DNA of 64,000 nt, taken from NCBI RefSeq assembly GCF_013137895.1, contig NZ_CP053538.1, forward strand, positions 371,501 through 435,500, read 5' to 3'. The translations under genes were made by a program, and so were the position numbers. Shown in pieces: positions 34,601 through 42,734 of this stretch (its first letter is position 1; every line of letters begins with the position of its first letter). The notes beneath the pieces are model-generated. The model did not search any database. It was not told the DNA's origin and saw only the letters and a list, made by a program, of their open reading frames with translations. The DNA comes from Hymenobacter taeanensis (GTDB taxonomy: Bacteria > Bacteroidota > Bacteroidia > Cytophagales > Hymenobacteraceae).

Positions 34601-36249
34601 TAAACACGCTATTCCGCGACCTGGGTGGCACGGCCCTGGGCACTTTGCGCCTTACGGGCCGCCTGAGCGCCCCCGTGCTTACTGGCAATATCGACGTAAC
34701 GGATGGCCAGCTGACCTTTATTTACCTGGGCACTACCTACACCTTCTCTGATCGTATTCGATTCCTGGAAGACCGCATTGCCCTGCAGAACATTACCGTG
34801 CGCGACCCCCAGGGCAACACGGGCGTGGTAAATGGCAACATCTACGAGAAGGGGTTCCAGGATATGCGCCTGGAGTTGAACGCTTCCTTCCGGAAGCTGC
34901 AAGTGCTTAACACAACCCGCAAAGACAACGAGTTGTACTTCGGACAGGCCTACGCGACGGGCACCGCCCTCGTGCGTGGCCCCGCCGATAATCTGTTCAT
35001 CAACGTAACGGCCCGCAGCGAAGCCGGCACGCGTATTTCCTTGCCCTTCGATAATGCCGCCAAGGCGGAGCAGGCCAGCTATATCAAGTTTGTGAACCGC
35101 AACCTGCCCGATACGGCCCGTACGAAAGAGGTGGCCGTTACCACTGCGCAAACGGATGTTTCGGGCATCCGGCTGAACATGAACCTGGATATTACCCCCG
35201 ATGCCTACCTGGAAATGCTGCTTGATGAAAGCACCGGCGACATCATTCGGGGTACGGGCTCGGGCCAGCTCCGCCTGAACATTGATACCCGCGGCGACTT
35301 CAACATGTACGGGCAGGTGGAGATTGTGCGCGGGGCTTACAACTTCACGCTGCAGGGCCTGGTAAACAAGGAGTTTGTGGTGCGCCCCGGTGGTACCATT
35401 GCCTGGAACGGCGACCCGCTGGCCGGCGAAATGAACGTAACGGCTACGTATACCCAGCGCACTTCCCTGGCGCCGGTACTGGCAACCAGTACCTCAGTGG
35501 TACCCGTTACGGCCGTTATGAACTTAACGGGCCCCTTGCTGCAGCCCATTATCCGGCTAAACCTGGAGTTCAATGACATTCCCTCTTCGCTGGAAGGTGA
35601 CCTGGCGCCCTTCCTTTCCGCTCTGCGTAACGATGAGCAGGAGCTGAACCGGCAGGTATTTAGTTTGGTGGTATTCCGCCAGCTTACGCCAGTGGGCTCC
35701 CTGGCCGTTACCCGGTTACAGGGCGAAAACAATGCTATTGGGAACAGCCTGGGCCAGATCATTTCAACCCAGCTAGGCCTCTTAACATCCCAGATTGACC
35801 CTAACCTGGAAATCAGCTTTAACCTGAATGGCCTGACCTCAGAACAGCTGCAGGCCCTACAGGTGCGCCTGAGCTACTCATTCCTCAACGGCCGCCTGCG
35901 CGTAACGCGGGAAGGGGGGTTCGGCAACAACACGCTGCCCACGGGCGGCACCGGTGGACAGCCCCTGCCCACGGCACAGTCTTCCCTCATCGGTGACCTG
36001 AGCCTGGAATACTACCTGCGGCCCGATGGTAAGTTCCGGGCAAAGCTGCGCTACGAAACCACGCCCCGCGACCTGGTAGCCCAGGCGCAGCTGGCTAACC
36101 AGGCTCGGGCGGGCCTCTCACTGCTGCACACTGAGCAGTTTGACTCCTTGCGGGAGCTATTTGCCCGCAAGCGCCTGCGCCGCCGCGACCAGAATGCCCG
36201 CAAGGCCCGGGAACTTCAGATTGAAGAAGATCCTCGTACTAGTATGTAA
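31675..36249 (+). CDS. tamB: Translocation and assembly module protein TamB (DUF490)
   Basis: Very large envelope protein (about 1524 aa) of the AsmA/TamB bridge family, which spans the periplasm and is linked to outer membrane protein assembly and phospholipid transport. One N-terminal membrane helix (about residues 3-27, FITVILKVLFALLLLVVLAVVGMLVAL) is followed by a long run of beta-strand repeats. The C-terminal DUF490 domain (about 1080-1440) holds GNIDVTDGQLTFIYLGTTY, GQLRLNIDTRGDFNMYGQVEIVRGAYNF and LTGPLLQPIIRLNLEFND. No ATG is available near the 5' end; GTG 31675 or TTG 31666 serves as start. No tamA neighbour is present, as is usual in this phylum. Confidence 0.9.
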   Translation: MPRFITVILKVLFALLLLVVLAVVGMLVALRVPSVQTNLAHRAAAMLTDKLGQKVLVGRVDVRPFSRVLLEGVQVLDRRGNELFNIGRADADIRLFSVFDPSHLHVGKLTLEEPRFNLVTYKSNPDTTNLTAFITAVKRLIGPTDTTKVSKPFDFKIESIGLRNGRFVLDRQDVPRIPEYGRTMDYAHMRLDSIYADADQLWIKGDTIHANIQGLRTVDTPSGTRLRELTSNMTYGDKFWEFDKLMLRVQNSQLSNYLRFEYDHFLNFTDFNDSVKVIARLQPSRVYSDDIAKFAPQPFVRDLNETVLLSGQAKGYVRNFTTKGLDIRYGKNSRIRGDINVEGLPNFKESFIEMRLQPSVVDGRDIRRYIPASGWPYVQRLGTVKLKGQFLGFYNDFVANGSFQTALGSVVSDVNLKFKDDPRYSSYEGQVRTTGFQLGKLLGNEQLVRDVTMNGKVEGVGFVPATARVTANATVQSIWLNGYRYRNITTNGRFSRESFTGKIAANDPNLQFDADGTIELNKSKQAFDLRARVRRASLKALGLTQQNIVVATTADVKFQGLRLDELLGYARLRNSRLTYNGRAVAVDTLDLVSQYGNGQRRLNVRSEVLNLNLVGNFTPTTVLRDVSTLLTEYRLNFESNDAVIANYYRRKRQQALPDYQISLNLYLKKPNPVLHLFMPQLTVSDSTVIDGSFRNGQTSIFQVGGHVNAVRYDSVQLVNNDFEFNTSKLPYQPEILAQANVTSERQRVPGLGATEKFYVEGVWDQEKINFATSLAQTGTTNRAQINGALVFLDDAVRVVFRRSGVNVLGKEWTIAPDNSLLISGGGKEFDFQNLTLSNGTQSISAQGFISQNANKPLALTVKDFELSTLNGLTGQEKFAGRVNALGTISGVYDQLVINSTISVDSLKMDEVLIGDVKGRGDWNNQTSRLAVNLDVARDQQRVVQVTGTFAPGEAEQQLNLTGTLANAPVKLAQPFLNTLFRDLGGTALGTLRLTGRLSAPVLTGNIDVTDGQLTFIYLGTTYTFSDRIRFLEDRIALQNITVRDPQGNTGVVNGNIYEKGFQDMRLELNASFRKLQVLNTTRKDNELYFGQAYATGTALVRGPADNLFINVTARSEAGTRISLPFDNAAKAEQASYIKFVNRNLPDTARTKEVAVTTAQTDVSGIRLNMNLDITPDAYLEMLLDESTGDIIRGTGSGQLRLNIDTRGDFNMYGQVEIVRGAYNFTLQGLVNKEFVVRPGGTIAWNGDPLAGEMNVTATYTQRTSLAPVLATSTSVVPVTAVMNLTGPLLQPIIRLNLEFNDIPSSLEGDLAPFLSALRNDEQELNRQVFSLVVFRQLTPVGSLAVTRLQGENNAIGNSLGQIISTQLGLLTSQIDPNLEISFNLNGLTSEQLQALQVRLSYSFLNGRLRVTREGGFGNNTLPTGGTGGQPLPTAQSSLIGDLSLEYYLRPDGKFRAKLRYETTPRDLVAQAQLANQARAGLSLLHTEQFDSLRELFARKRLRRRDQNARKARELQIEEDPRTSM

Positions 36250-36339
36250 TGGCGATGTTGTGCAGAGTGGGCTTGTGAACTGCTTCTTTCACAACTTTGC
36301 ACCTCGCAACTTCGCGCTTCACACCTTCACCCTTCACTA

Positions 36340-37233
36340 ATGTCTCAACCGCGCACGACTCGTAAGAAGAAGCTGGGTAGCTATCCGTACACTATGGTCG
36401 TGTTCAGCATTACGCTGGCGCTGCTGGTGATTGGGCTATTCGGGCTGCTACTGATTCACGCGCACAAGATGTCGAATCTGGTGAAGGAGAACCTGGAGAT
36501 GCAGGTGTACCTGGAGCGGAACCTGCCGGAAACCCAGTTGCTTCGCCTGCAACAGGACTTTGCCCACAAGCCCTACATTGCCTACAAAAACGGGCAGGCG
36601 CAGGTGCGCTTCTTATCTAAGGAAGAAGGCGCCAAGCAGCTCATCGACCAGACCGGCGAAGATTTCCAGCGCTTCCTCGGCGACAACCCCTTGCGCGACG
36701 CTTACCTGCTCAAAATAAACTCTGAATACGGCGATGCCCAGAACCTGGCCCGCATAAAGCAAGAGCTAGGCCAGGAGCCGGGCGTGTTTGAGGTAGAGTA
36801 CGTGGAGAGCCTGATTACCTCCGTGAATGAGAACCTGCGCAATGTGAGCCTGGTGCTACTAGGTTTTGCCGCCGTGCTCACGTTTGTGGTGGTAGTGCTC
36901 ATCAACAATACCATTAAGCTGGCCATGTTCTCGCAACGCTTCCTGATCCGGTCTATGCAGCTGGTGGGCGCTACTCAGTCATTTATTCAGTGGCCGTTTT
37001 TGCGGCGGGCCGTTTGGCAGGGGCTTATGAGCGGTATTCTGGCGGGGCTGTTGCTGGTGGCGTTGCTGCAATATGCTTACCTGCAACTAGAAGAGCTGCG
37101 GCTGCTGCGTGATGAGCGCCTGATTGGGGCCTTACTGGCACTACTGGTGGTGCTGGGCATGGGCATCGGCTTTTTGAGCTCCTGGCGTGCCGTGCGCAAG
37201 TATTCGGGCATGTCACTTGACGACTTGTATTAA
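36340..37233 (+). CDS. ftsX: FtsX-type cell division permease
   Basis: Integral membrane protein (297 aa) of the FtsX family, which with FtsE controls peptidoglycan hydrolases at the septum. A basic N terminus is followed by a first helix (about 18-41). An extracytoplasmic domain (about 45-165) has YLERNLPETQL, VRFLSKEEGAKQLIDQTGEDFQRFLGDNPLRDAY and EVEYVESLI. Three more helices lie near 168-190, 222-245 and 262-283. RSMQLVGATQSFIQWPFLRRAVWQGLMSG is the typical FtsX coupling region. No ftsE lies next to it. It forms the head of a unit with DUF3098, uppP, truB and ribF. Confidence 0.9.
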   Translation: MSQPRTTRKKKLGSYPYTMVVFSITLALLVIGLFGLLLIHAHKMSNLVKENLEMQVYLERNLPETQLLRLQQDFAHKPYIAYKNGQAQVRFLSKEEGAKQLIDQTGEDFQRFLGDNPLRDAYLLKINSEYGDAQNLARIKQELGQEPGVFEVEYVESLITSVNENLRNVSLVLLGFAAVLTFVVVVLINNTIKLAMFSQRFLIRSMQLVGATQSFIQWPFLRRAVWQGLMSGILAGLLLVALLQYAYLQLEELRLLRDERLIGALLALLVVLGMGIGFLSSWRAVRKYSGMSLDDLY

Positions 37234-37282
37234 TGAACTACCTAGTTGGTTGAATTTGCGCGCCACCTTCTGCCAACCCTTC

Positions 37283-37290
37283 TACCTTTG
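37283..37290 (+). promoter_or_regulatory. Candidate -7 box for the DUF3098 gene
   Basis: TACCTTTG matches TAnnTTTG and lies only five bases upstream of ATG 37296. A TTTG at 37255-37258 is 24 bases further up. If real, the mRNA would be leaderless or nearly so. Confidence 0.4.
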
Positions 37291-37295
37291 CAGTT

Positions 37296-37604
37296 ATGGA
37301 ACAGAATACTCCCCGCTTCGCCTTCGGGCCGCGTAACTACCGGCTAATGTTCATTGGCCTGGCAGTGCTGGCCGCTGGCTTTATCACCATGATGCTCGAC
37401 TCGGCTGATTACGGTGAAGGTTTCCTGGGCATTACCCTCGGCCCTATTCTGCTGGCTATTGGCTTCGGCATTGAGTTTTGGGCCATCATGACCCGCGCGG
37501 ACGGCACCGCTCCCGTAGCCCAGGATGCCGCCACCGTGAATACGGTGCCTTCCCAAACGGTCCCACCTACTGTGGCACCTGCCTCGCCTACTTATAAGCG
37601 CTAG
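37296..37604 (+). CDS. DUF3098 family small membrane protein
   Basis: Two-helix membrane protein (102 aa). The conserved part is FAFGPRNYRLMFIGLAVLAAGFITMML, then a short loop and ITLGPILLAIGFGIEFWAIM, matching DUF3098. The Ala/Pro/Thr-rich tail after residue 70 is low complexity. In Bacteroidota it is found between ftsX and uppP, which suggests an envelope or division role, but no function is established. Confidence 0.87.
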   Translation: MEQNTPRFAFGPRNYRLMFIGLAVLAAGFITMMLDSADYGEGFLGITLGPILLAIGFGIEFWAIMTRADGTAPVAQDAATVNTVPSQTVPPTVAPASPTYKR

Positions 37605-37630
37605 GAAAATAGTATTCGAATACTCCCGGA

Positions 37631-37722
37631 CGTCATGCTGAGCTTGCCGAAGCATCTCTCCCGCTGGCTAATCAAGAGAAATTAGCCAGCGGGAGAGATG
37701 CTTCGGCAAGCTCAGCATGACG
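37631..37722. repeat. REP-like palindromic element, copy 2, perfect 42-bp arms
   Basis: Arms at 37631-37672 and 37681-37722 are perfectly complementary over 42 bases around an 8-base loop. The outer CGTCATGCTGAGCTTG and inner GAAGCATCTCTCCCGCTGG match copy 1 at 322-412 apart from a few bases. It is inserted between the DUF3098 and uppP genes. Confidence 0.92.
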
Positions 37723-37806
37723 TTCTGATGTAGTGATGCCGACCTATTTCTAGGCCACATCCAGGGTACTCGTCTCTCTTCCACTTCACTACCCAACTTT
37801 CCCTCT

Positions 37807-38595
37807 ATGTCGTACTGGCACGCGCTGTTGCTCGCTATTGTTGAAGGTCTAACCGAATTTTTGCCCGTTTCCAGCACGGGACACATGATCATCTTCGCCA
37901 ACCTGCTTGGCATCGGGCAGCTACCCTTCACTGACACGTACATCACCTCCATTCAGTTTGGGGCCATTCTGGCCGTGGTAGTGCTGTACTGGCGCCGGTT
38001 TCTGCAGAGCTTCGACTTTTATCTTAAGCTCGCCGTGGCCTTTGTTCCGTTCGGGATTCTGGGCTTTCTGCTGAAAGATGTAATTGAGGATTTGTTGAAA
38101 AGCGTAACCGTAGTAGCCTCTTCGCTGGTAGTAGGCGGCGTAGTGCTGCTTTTCGTCGATAAGTTGTTCTCGGGGCCGCGCAAGGAGGTTACCACGCCCA
38201 ACTTCGCTCAGGCACTTAAGATTGGTCTGTTTCAGTGCCTGGCCTTGGTACCAGGCGTATCACGCTCAGCCGCTACTATCATAGGTGGCCTAGCCCAAGG
38301 CTTTGACCGCCGCTCAGCGGCCGACTTCTCCTTCCTGCTGGCAGTACCCACCATGACGGTGATTACGGCCTATCAGCTGTATAAAACTTACAAAGTGAGT
38401 GCTCCGGGCTCCGAGGATATTAAGCTGCTGTTGTTCGGCAACGTGGTGGCCTTTATTGTGGCACTGCTGGCCGTGAAGTCCTTCGTGGATTTTGTAGCGC
38501 GCTTCGGCTTTCGGGCGTTTGGTTTCTACCGCATTGCGGTGGGCGTAGTGATTTTGGTAATGGTATCGTTGGGTATTAGCCTGGAAGTACTGTAA
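37807..38595 (+). CDS. uppP: Undecaprenyl-diphosphatase UppP/BacA
   Basis: Integral membrane phosphatase (262 aa) that recycles undecaprenyl diphosphate for peptidoglycan and polysaccharide synthesis. The first catalytic region is AIVEGLTEFLPVSSTGHMII and the second is LVPGVSRSAATIIGGLAQGFDRRSAADFSFLLAVP, holding the Glu and Arg/Ser residues of the active site. Several hydrophobic helices fill the rest. It is followed two bases later by a possible GTG and five by the ATG of truB, so the two are translationally close. Confidence 0.95.
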   Translation: MSYWHALLLAIVEGLTEFLPVSSTGHMIIFANLLGIGQLPFTDTYITSIQFGAILAVVVLYWRRFLQSFDFYLKLAVAFVPFGILGFLLKDVIEDLLKSVTVVASSLVVGGVVLLFVDKLFSGPRKEVTTPNFAQALKIGLFQCLALVPGVSRSAATIIGGLAQGFDRRSAADFSFLLAVPTMTVITAYQLYKTYKVSAPGSEDIKLLLFGNVVAFIVALLAVKSFVDFVARFGFRAFGFYRIAVGVVILVMVSLGISLEVL

Positions 38596-38600
38596 GCGTG

Positions 38601-39425
38601 ATGATGGAAGAACAACCTACCCCTGCCCCCTTCGACTTTGAAGCCGGTGAAGTCCTGCTCCTGGATAAGCCTCTGACCTGGACCTCCTTTGATGTGGTGC
38701 GCAAAGTGAAGAACACCCTGCGCATCAAGAAAATTGGGCATGCGGGCACCCTCGACCCGTTGGCTACGGGCCTGCTAATTTTGTGCACCGGCAAGAAAAC
38801 CAAGCAGATTGACCTGATTCAGGCTCAGGAAAAAGAGTACACCGGCACTTTCCGCCTCGGCCAGACCACGCCCAGCTTCGACCTGGAGACGCCCGTAGAC
38901 CAGGAAGTAACCTACGACCACCTGACGGAGGAAGAGCTGCGCGCCGCCTTAGCTCCTTTCGTGGGCCTGATTAACCAAACACCCCCGCTGTTTTCGGCAG
39001 TGAAGGTGAATGGGGAACGGGCTTACGAGGTAGCTCGTCGTGGCGACGAGGCCGAAATCAAGAGCAAGCAGGTTACCATCAAGGAGTTTGAGCTGACGCG
39101 CATTGCCCTGCCGGAGGTTGATTTTCGGGTGGTGTGCTCCAAGGGCACCTACATCCGCAGCCTCGCCCGCGACTACGGTGCGGCCTTGGGGGTGGGCGCC
39201 CACCTCACCAAGCTGGTGCGCACCCGCATTGGCGAGTACCGCCTGGAGGACGCCCTGAGCATGGAAGCCGTGCAGGCCCTGCGCCCCCCCCGCCCCGAAG
39301 GGGAAGCTGAGCGGCCTCCGCGCCAGCGCCGGGAGCGGCAGCCCGAGCGCCGGACTGGCCTAGAGTACTATCAGTCGCAGCAAGATGCGGCGGCTTCTAC
39401 GCCCGACACGCCGCCTGTTTCCTAA
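38601..39425 (+). CDS. truB: tRNA pseudouridine(55) synthase TruB
   Basis: Modifies U55 in the T-loop of tRNAs (274 aa). It has LLLDKPLTWTSFDVVRKVKN and the catalytic motif IGHAGTLDPLATGLLIL with Asp52. TPPLFSAVKVNGERAYEVAR, VVCSKGTYIRSLARDYG and LTKLVRTRIGEYRLEDAL follow. The C-terminal about 40 residues are Arg/Pro/Glu-rich and extend beyond the family core. The start may be GTG 38598, ATG 38601 or ATG 38604; the first ATG is used. Confidence 0.94.
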   Translation: MMEEQPTPAPFDFEAGEVLLLDKPLTWTSFDVVRKVKNTLRIKKIGHAGTLDPLATGLLILCTGKKTKQIDLIQAQEKEYTGTFRLGQTTPSFDLETPVDQEVTYDHLTEEELRAALAPFVGLINQTPPLFSAVKVNGERAYEVARRGDEAEIKSKQVTIKEFELTRIALPEVDFRVVCSKGTYIRSLARDYGAALGVGAHLTKLVRTRIGEYRLEDALSMEAVQALRPPRPEGEAERPPRQRRERQPERRTGLEYYQSQQDAAASTPDTPPVS

Positions 39426-39571
39426 GTTTTATTGGCCCTGGCTGCACGTGCGTTGGCACACGGCCGGGGCTTTTCCGTATGCGCACGGGGAGTGGCCTAC
39501 GCAAGGTCCGGCCCGGTGCTTTACCTTCGCAGCCTCATCTGCTCCCTTCCTCACTTAGCTTCTCTCCCACA

Positions 39572-40525
39572 ATGGACATCATTCGGGACCCCGCGCAGTT
39601 TCCGCACCTGGGCAATGCCGTAGTTACCAGCGGCACGTTTGATGGCGTTCATGTAGGCCACCAGCAGATTCTGCGGCGCCTGCGGGAAGTAGCAGATCAG
39701 AGTGGCGGACCGGCCGTGGTTATTACCTACTGGCCCCACCCCCGCCTGGTGTTGGCCCCGCCCAGTACGCATCCGGCCCCCATGGAGCTGCACTTGCTCA
39801 ACACCCAGGAGGAACGCAGCCAGAAGCTGGCCGAGTACGGCGTCGACTACCTGTTGATCATCCCGTTCACCCAGGAGTTTGCGGCCTGGACTTCGGAGGA
39901 ATACATTCAGAATATACTGCTGCGCACGGTAGGCACCAGCAAACTGGTAATCGGCTACGACCACCGGTTTGGCAAAAACCGGGAAGGCGGCTTCGACTAC
40001 CTAAGCCAGCACGCCGACCGCTACGGCATGACCGTGGAAGAGATTCCGCGCGAAGACGTGGACGCCGTGGGCGTAAGCAGCACCCGCATTCGGCGGGCTC
40101 TGGAGGCTGGCGACGTGGCCACGGCCAACCGTTATTTAGGGTATGACTACCCTCTCACGGGTACGGTGGTGAAGGGCCGGCAGCTGGGCCGCACTATTGG
40201 GTGGCCTACGGCTAATATCCACTGCGAAGAGCCCATGAAGCTGATTCCGGCCCGCGGGGTGTACGCCGTAATGGCCACTACGGTGGCCGGCACGCACCAC
40301 GCGGCCATGCTCAACATAGGCGTGCGCCCTACCGTGGGTGGTAACCTGGCCCAAACCGTAGAAGCCCACTTGCTAGATTTCGATGGCGACCTATACGACC
40401 AGCCCCTCACGGTGCAGTTTGTGGCCCGCCTCCGCGACGAGCAAAAGTTCGAGGGCCTAGACGCCCTAAAGGCGCAGTTGTACCTGGATGCCGCAGAAGC
40501 TCGCCGCCACCTGATTGGCGGATAG
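39572..40525 (+). CDS. ribF: Bifunctional riboflavin kinase / FAD synthetase
   Basis: Makes FMN and then FAD (317 aa). The N-terminal FAD synthetase domain shows VTSGTFDGVHVGHQQILRRL, TYWPHPRLVL, DYLLIIPFTQEFAAWTSEEYI, VIGYDHRFGKNREGG and VSSTRIRRAL. The C-terminal flavokinase domain shows YPLTGTVVKGRQLGRTIGWPTANI, ARGVYAVM, MLNIGVRPTVGG and EAHLLDFDGDLYDQPLTVQF. ATG 39572 places the catalytic GTFDGVHVGH near the N terminus. An upstream start at 39479 would add 31 unrelated residues. Confidence 0.94.
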   Translation: MDIIRDPAQFPHLGNAVVTSGTFDGVHVGHQQILRRLREVADQSGGPAVVITYWPHPRLVLAPPSTHPAPMELHLLNTQEERSQKLAEYGVDYLLIIPFTQEFAAWTSEEYIQNILLRTVGTSKLVIGYDHRFGKNREGGFDYLSQHADRYGMTVEEIPREDVDAVGVSSTRIRRALEAGDVATANRYLGYDYPLTGTVVKGRQLGRTIGWPTANIHCEEPMKLIPARGVYAVMATTVAGTHHAAMLNIGVRPTVGGNLAQTVEAHLLDFDGDLYDQPLTVQFVARLRDEQKFEGLDALKAQLYLDAAEARRHLIGG

Positions 40526-40593
40526 GCAACCCGTAACTGCAAAGCCTTTTCCTGGTTTTGCCGTATCCTGCAGCCCTAAAGGTTTTTCCTACT

Positions 40594-41832
40594 ATGGCTG
40601 CCTTTTTTTACCTGCGCATTATTCTATTGCTGCTTGGCTGGTTTAGCGCAACTGCTTGCCTTAGCCAAAGCACCGGTACGCTAACCGGCACCGTGCGCGA
40701 CTCCGTGACGCAGGCGCCGCTGGAGCTGGCTAGCCTGTTCCTGGCTAATACTACGTACGGCGCCTCCACCAACGCTAAGGGAGAATTCTCGCTGCCCAAC
40801 GTGCCCGTAGGCCAGTATGACCTGGTAATTTCCTACCTGGGCTACAAGCTTTACAAGCGCTCCATTGCCGTAAAACCAGGGCCGCAAACGCTCACGCTGT
40901 TGCTTACCCCTTCGGCGCAGCAGCTCGGCGAGGTGGTGGTGCGCCCTAACCCCAACCGCGAGGCTGACTACCAGCGCTTCGTGCAAACGTTTTTGGGCCA
41001 GTCGGCTTTCTCGCGGCAGTGCCGCATCCGCAACCCCAAGGATGTATACGTGGATTACGACAGCGACAAAAACGAGCTAACGGCTACTAGCCCGGCTTTT
41101 GTGCAGGTAGATAACGATGCCCTGGGCTACCGCGTGAAGTACTACGGCCTCAAGTTCACCCAGAATTTTCGGGAGCAGTACGTGGTGTTTTATGGCTACC
41201 CCGTGTTTGAAGAGATGAAGGCCCGTAATGAGCGGCAGCAGCGCCGCTGGGCAGCTAACCGTGAACAGGCCTACCGTGGCTCTCTCACGCACTTTCTGCA
41301 CAGCATCTACACTGGCCAGGTTACGCCCGAGGGCTTTCTGGTGCAGAAAATGCGCGTGGTGCCCAACCCGAAATTCCCTCGCGCCGATAGCCTGGCTAAT
41401 GCCCTGCGGCTAGCCCGCCGCAATACTGTTTTCTCTTCAGCCGACCAGGATTCCCTATCCCGCTGGGTGAAAGTACCGCGGGCTTTCTCTATGCTCTACA
41501 CGGCCCCCAGGCCACTCGACAGTCTGCGCGGGGTGCAGCCAGACTCGGGCCGGGTGTGGCTTCGCTTCCGCGACTACCTCCAGGTTACATATCTTAAGGA
41601 GGCGCCCGACCCGGCGTATCATACGGCCAGGCCCATTAGTGCGGCAGCGGCCGCAGCGCTGCCCCCGAAAGGCCAGATATCGACGCTGATTCTGCTCCAG
41701 CCGGAAATTGAGATTCAGAAAAATGGCCAACTAACAGAGCCTTTAGGCGTTTTTACGGACGGCTACTGGGGATTCGAGAAAATGGGTGAATTTTTACCCC
41801 TCGATTACGCGCCGGCCGCGCCGGCTCCCTGA
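40594..41832 (+). CDS. Secreted carboxypeptidase-like regulatory domain protein
   Basis: Protein of 412 aa with a signal peptide (hydrophobic about 3-22) and an N-terminal CarboxypepD_reg-like domain: [60 protein letters not shown]. The rest (about residues 120-412) is the uncharacterised part often fused to this domain in Bacteroidota cell-surface proteins, with no TonB-dependent receptor barrel. The role is probably binding at the outer surface or in the periplasm, not peptidase activity, because no catalytic residues are seen. It is followed by scoA after a 29-base gap. Confidence 0.83.
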   Translation: MAAFFYLRIILLLLGWFSATACLSQSTGTLTGTVRDSVTQAPLELASLFLANTTYGASTNAKGEFSLPNVPVGQYDLVISYLGYKLYKRSIAVKPGPQTLTLLLTPSAQQLGEVVVRPNPNREADYQRFVQTFLGQSAFSRQCRIRNPKDVYVDYDSDKNELTATSPAFVQVDNDALGYRVKYYGLKFTQNFREQYVVFYGYPVFEEMKARNERQQRRWAANREQAYRGSLTHFLHSIYTGQVTPEGFLVQKMRVVPNPKFPRADSLANALRLARRNTVFSSADQDSLSRWVKVPRAFSMLYTAPRPLDSLRGVQPDSGRVWLRFRDYLQVTYLKEAPDPAYHTARPISAAAAAALPPKGQISTLILLQPEIEIQKNGQLTEPLGVFTDGYWGFEKMGEFLPLDYAPAAPAP

Positions 41833-41861
41833 TCTTAACTTTCCCACCCACCCTTTCCACC

Positions 41862-42566
41862 ATGATCAATAAAGTTGTAGCCGACGCCTCCGAGGCCCTC
41901 CACGGCATCACCGATGGCATGACCCTCATGCTCGGGGGCTTCGGCCTGTGCGGCATCCCCGAAAACTCCATTCAGGAGCTGCTGCGCCGCGGCGTGAAAA
42001 ACCTCACCTGCATCTCCAACAATGCCGGCGTCGATGATTTCGGCATCGGGCTGCTGCTCCAGACCAAGCAGGTGCGCAAGATGATTTCCAGCTATGTGGG
42101 CGAAAACGCCGAGTTTGAGCGCCAGCTGCTCAGCGGCGAGCTGGAAGTAGAGCTGATTCCGCAGGGCACCCTGGCCGAGCGCATCCGCGCTGGCGGAGCG
42201 GGCATCCCGGCCTTCTTCACGCCCGCCGGCTACGGCACCGAGGTAGGCGAAGGCAAGGAAAGCCGGGAGTTTAACGGCAAAATGTACTTGCTGGAAACCG
42301 CCCTGCACGCCGACTTTGCCTTCGTGAAAGCCTGGAAGGGCGACACGGCCGGCAACCTGGTGTTTAAAGGCACCGCGCGCAACTTCAACCCCATGATGGC
42401 TACGGCCGGCAAAATCACGGTGGCGGAAGTGGAAGAGCTGGTACCCGCCGGCGAGCTGGACCCCAACCAGATTCATACGCCCGGCATCTTTGTGCAGCGA
42501 ATTTTCAAGGGCGAGAAGTACGAGAAGCGCATTGAGCAGCGCACGGTGCGAGCCGCCGCCAACTAA
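41862..42566 (+). CDS. scoA: 3-oxoacid (succinyl-) CoA-transferase subunit A
   Basis: Alpha subunit (234 aa) of the succinyl-CoA:3-oxoacid CoA-transferase (SCOT), which activates acetoacetate by transfer of CoA from succinyl-CoA. It has the Gly-rich loop [52 protein letters not shown] and the terminal [14 protein letters not shown]. The catalytic Glu lies in the B subunit. The B subunit gene (44070) is not adjacent: a serine hydrolase gene and a repeat-bearing gap separate them, which is unusual. Confidence 0.93.
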   Translation: MINKVVADASEALHGITDGMTLMLGGFGLCGIPENSIQELLRRGVKNLTCISNNAGVDDFGIGLLLQTKQVRKMISSYVGENAEFERQLLSGELEVELIPQGTLAERIRAGGAGIPAFFTPAGYGTEVGEGKESREFNGKMYLLETALHADFAFVKAWKGDTAGNLVFKGTARNFNPMMATAGKITVAEVEELVPAGELDPNQIHTPGIFVQRIFKGEKYEKRIEQRTVRAAAN

Positions 42567-42601
42567 AACGAGTCTGCTTCAGGTTGATGTACCGGCAGTA
42601 A

Positions 42602-42697
42602 AGACGCAATATTTTGCGTCTCTCCGTTGCTGATGTTGTTTGCCTCACATCGTTCTAGGCCAGTCGTTTAACGACGAGACGCAAGATATTGCGTCTC
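42602..42697. repeat. Pair of short palindromic repeats in the scoA/serine hydrolase gap
   Basis: Two copies of the same palindrome: AGACGCAATATTTTGCGTCT (42602-42621, 8-bp arms) and a version with 9-bp arms GAGACGCAA/TTGCGTCTC (42676-42697). The copies are 54 bases apart and both are in the gap before the inserted serine hydrolase gene. Confidence 0.8.
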
Positions 42698-42734
42698 TAC
42701 AGCTCAGAATCGGCTTTACCTCTACAGTTGCCTC

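Noticed and set aside
42602..42697. Possible CRISPR repeat pair
   Set aside because: There are only two units, they are palindromic, and no further units or cas genes are present.
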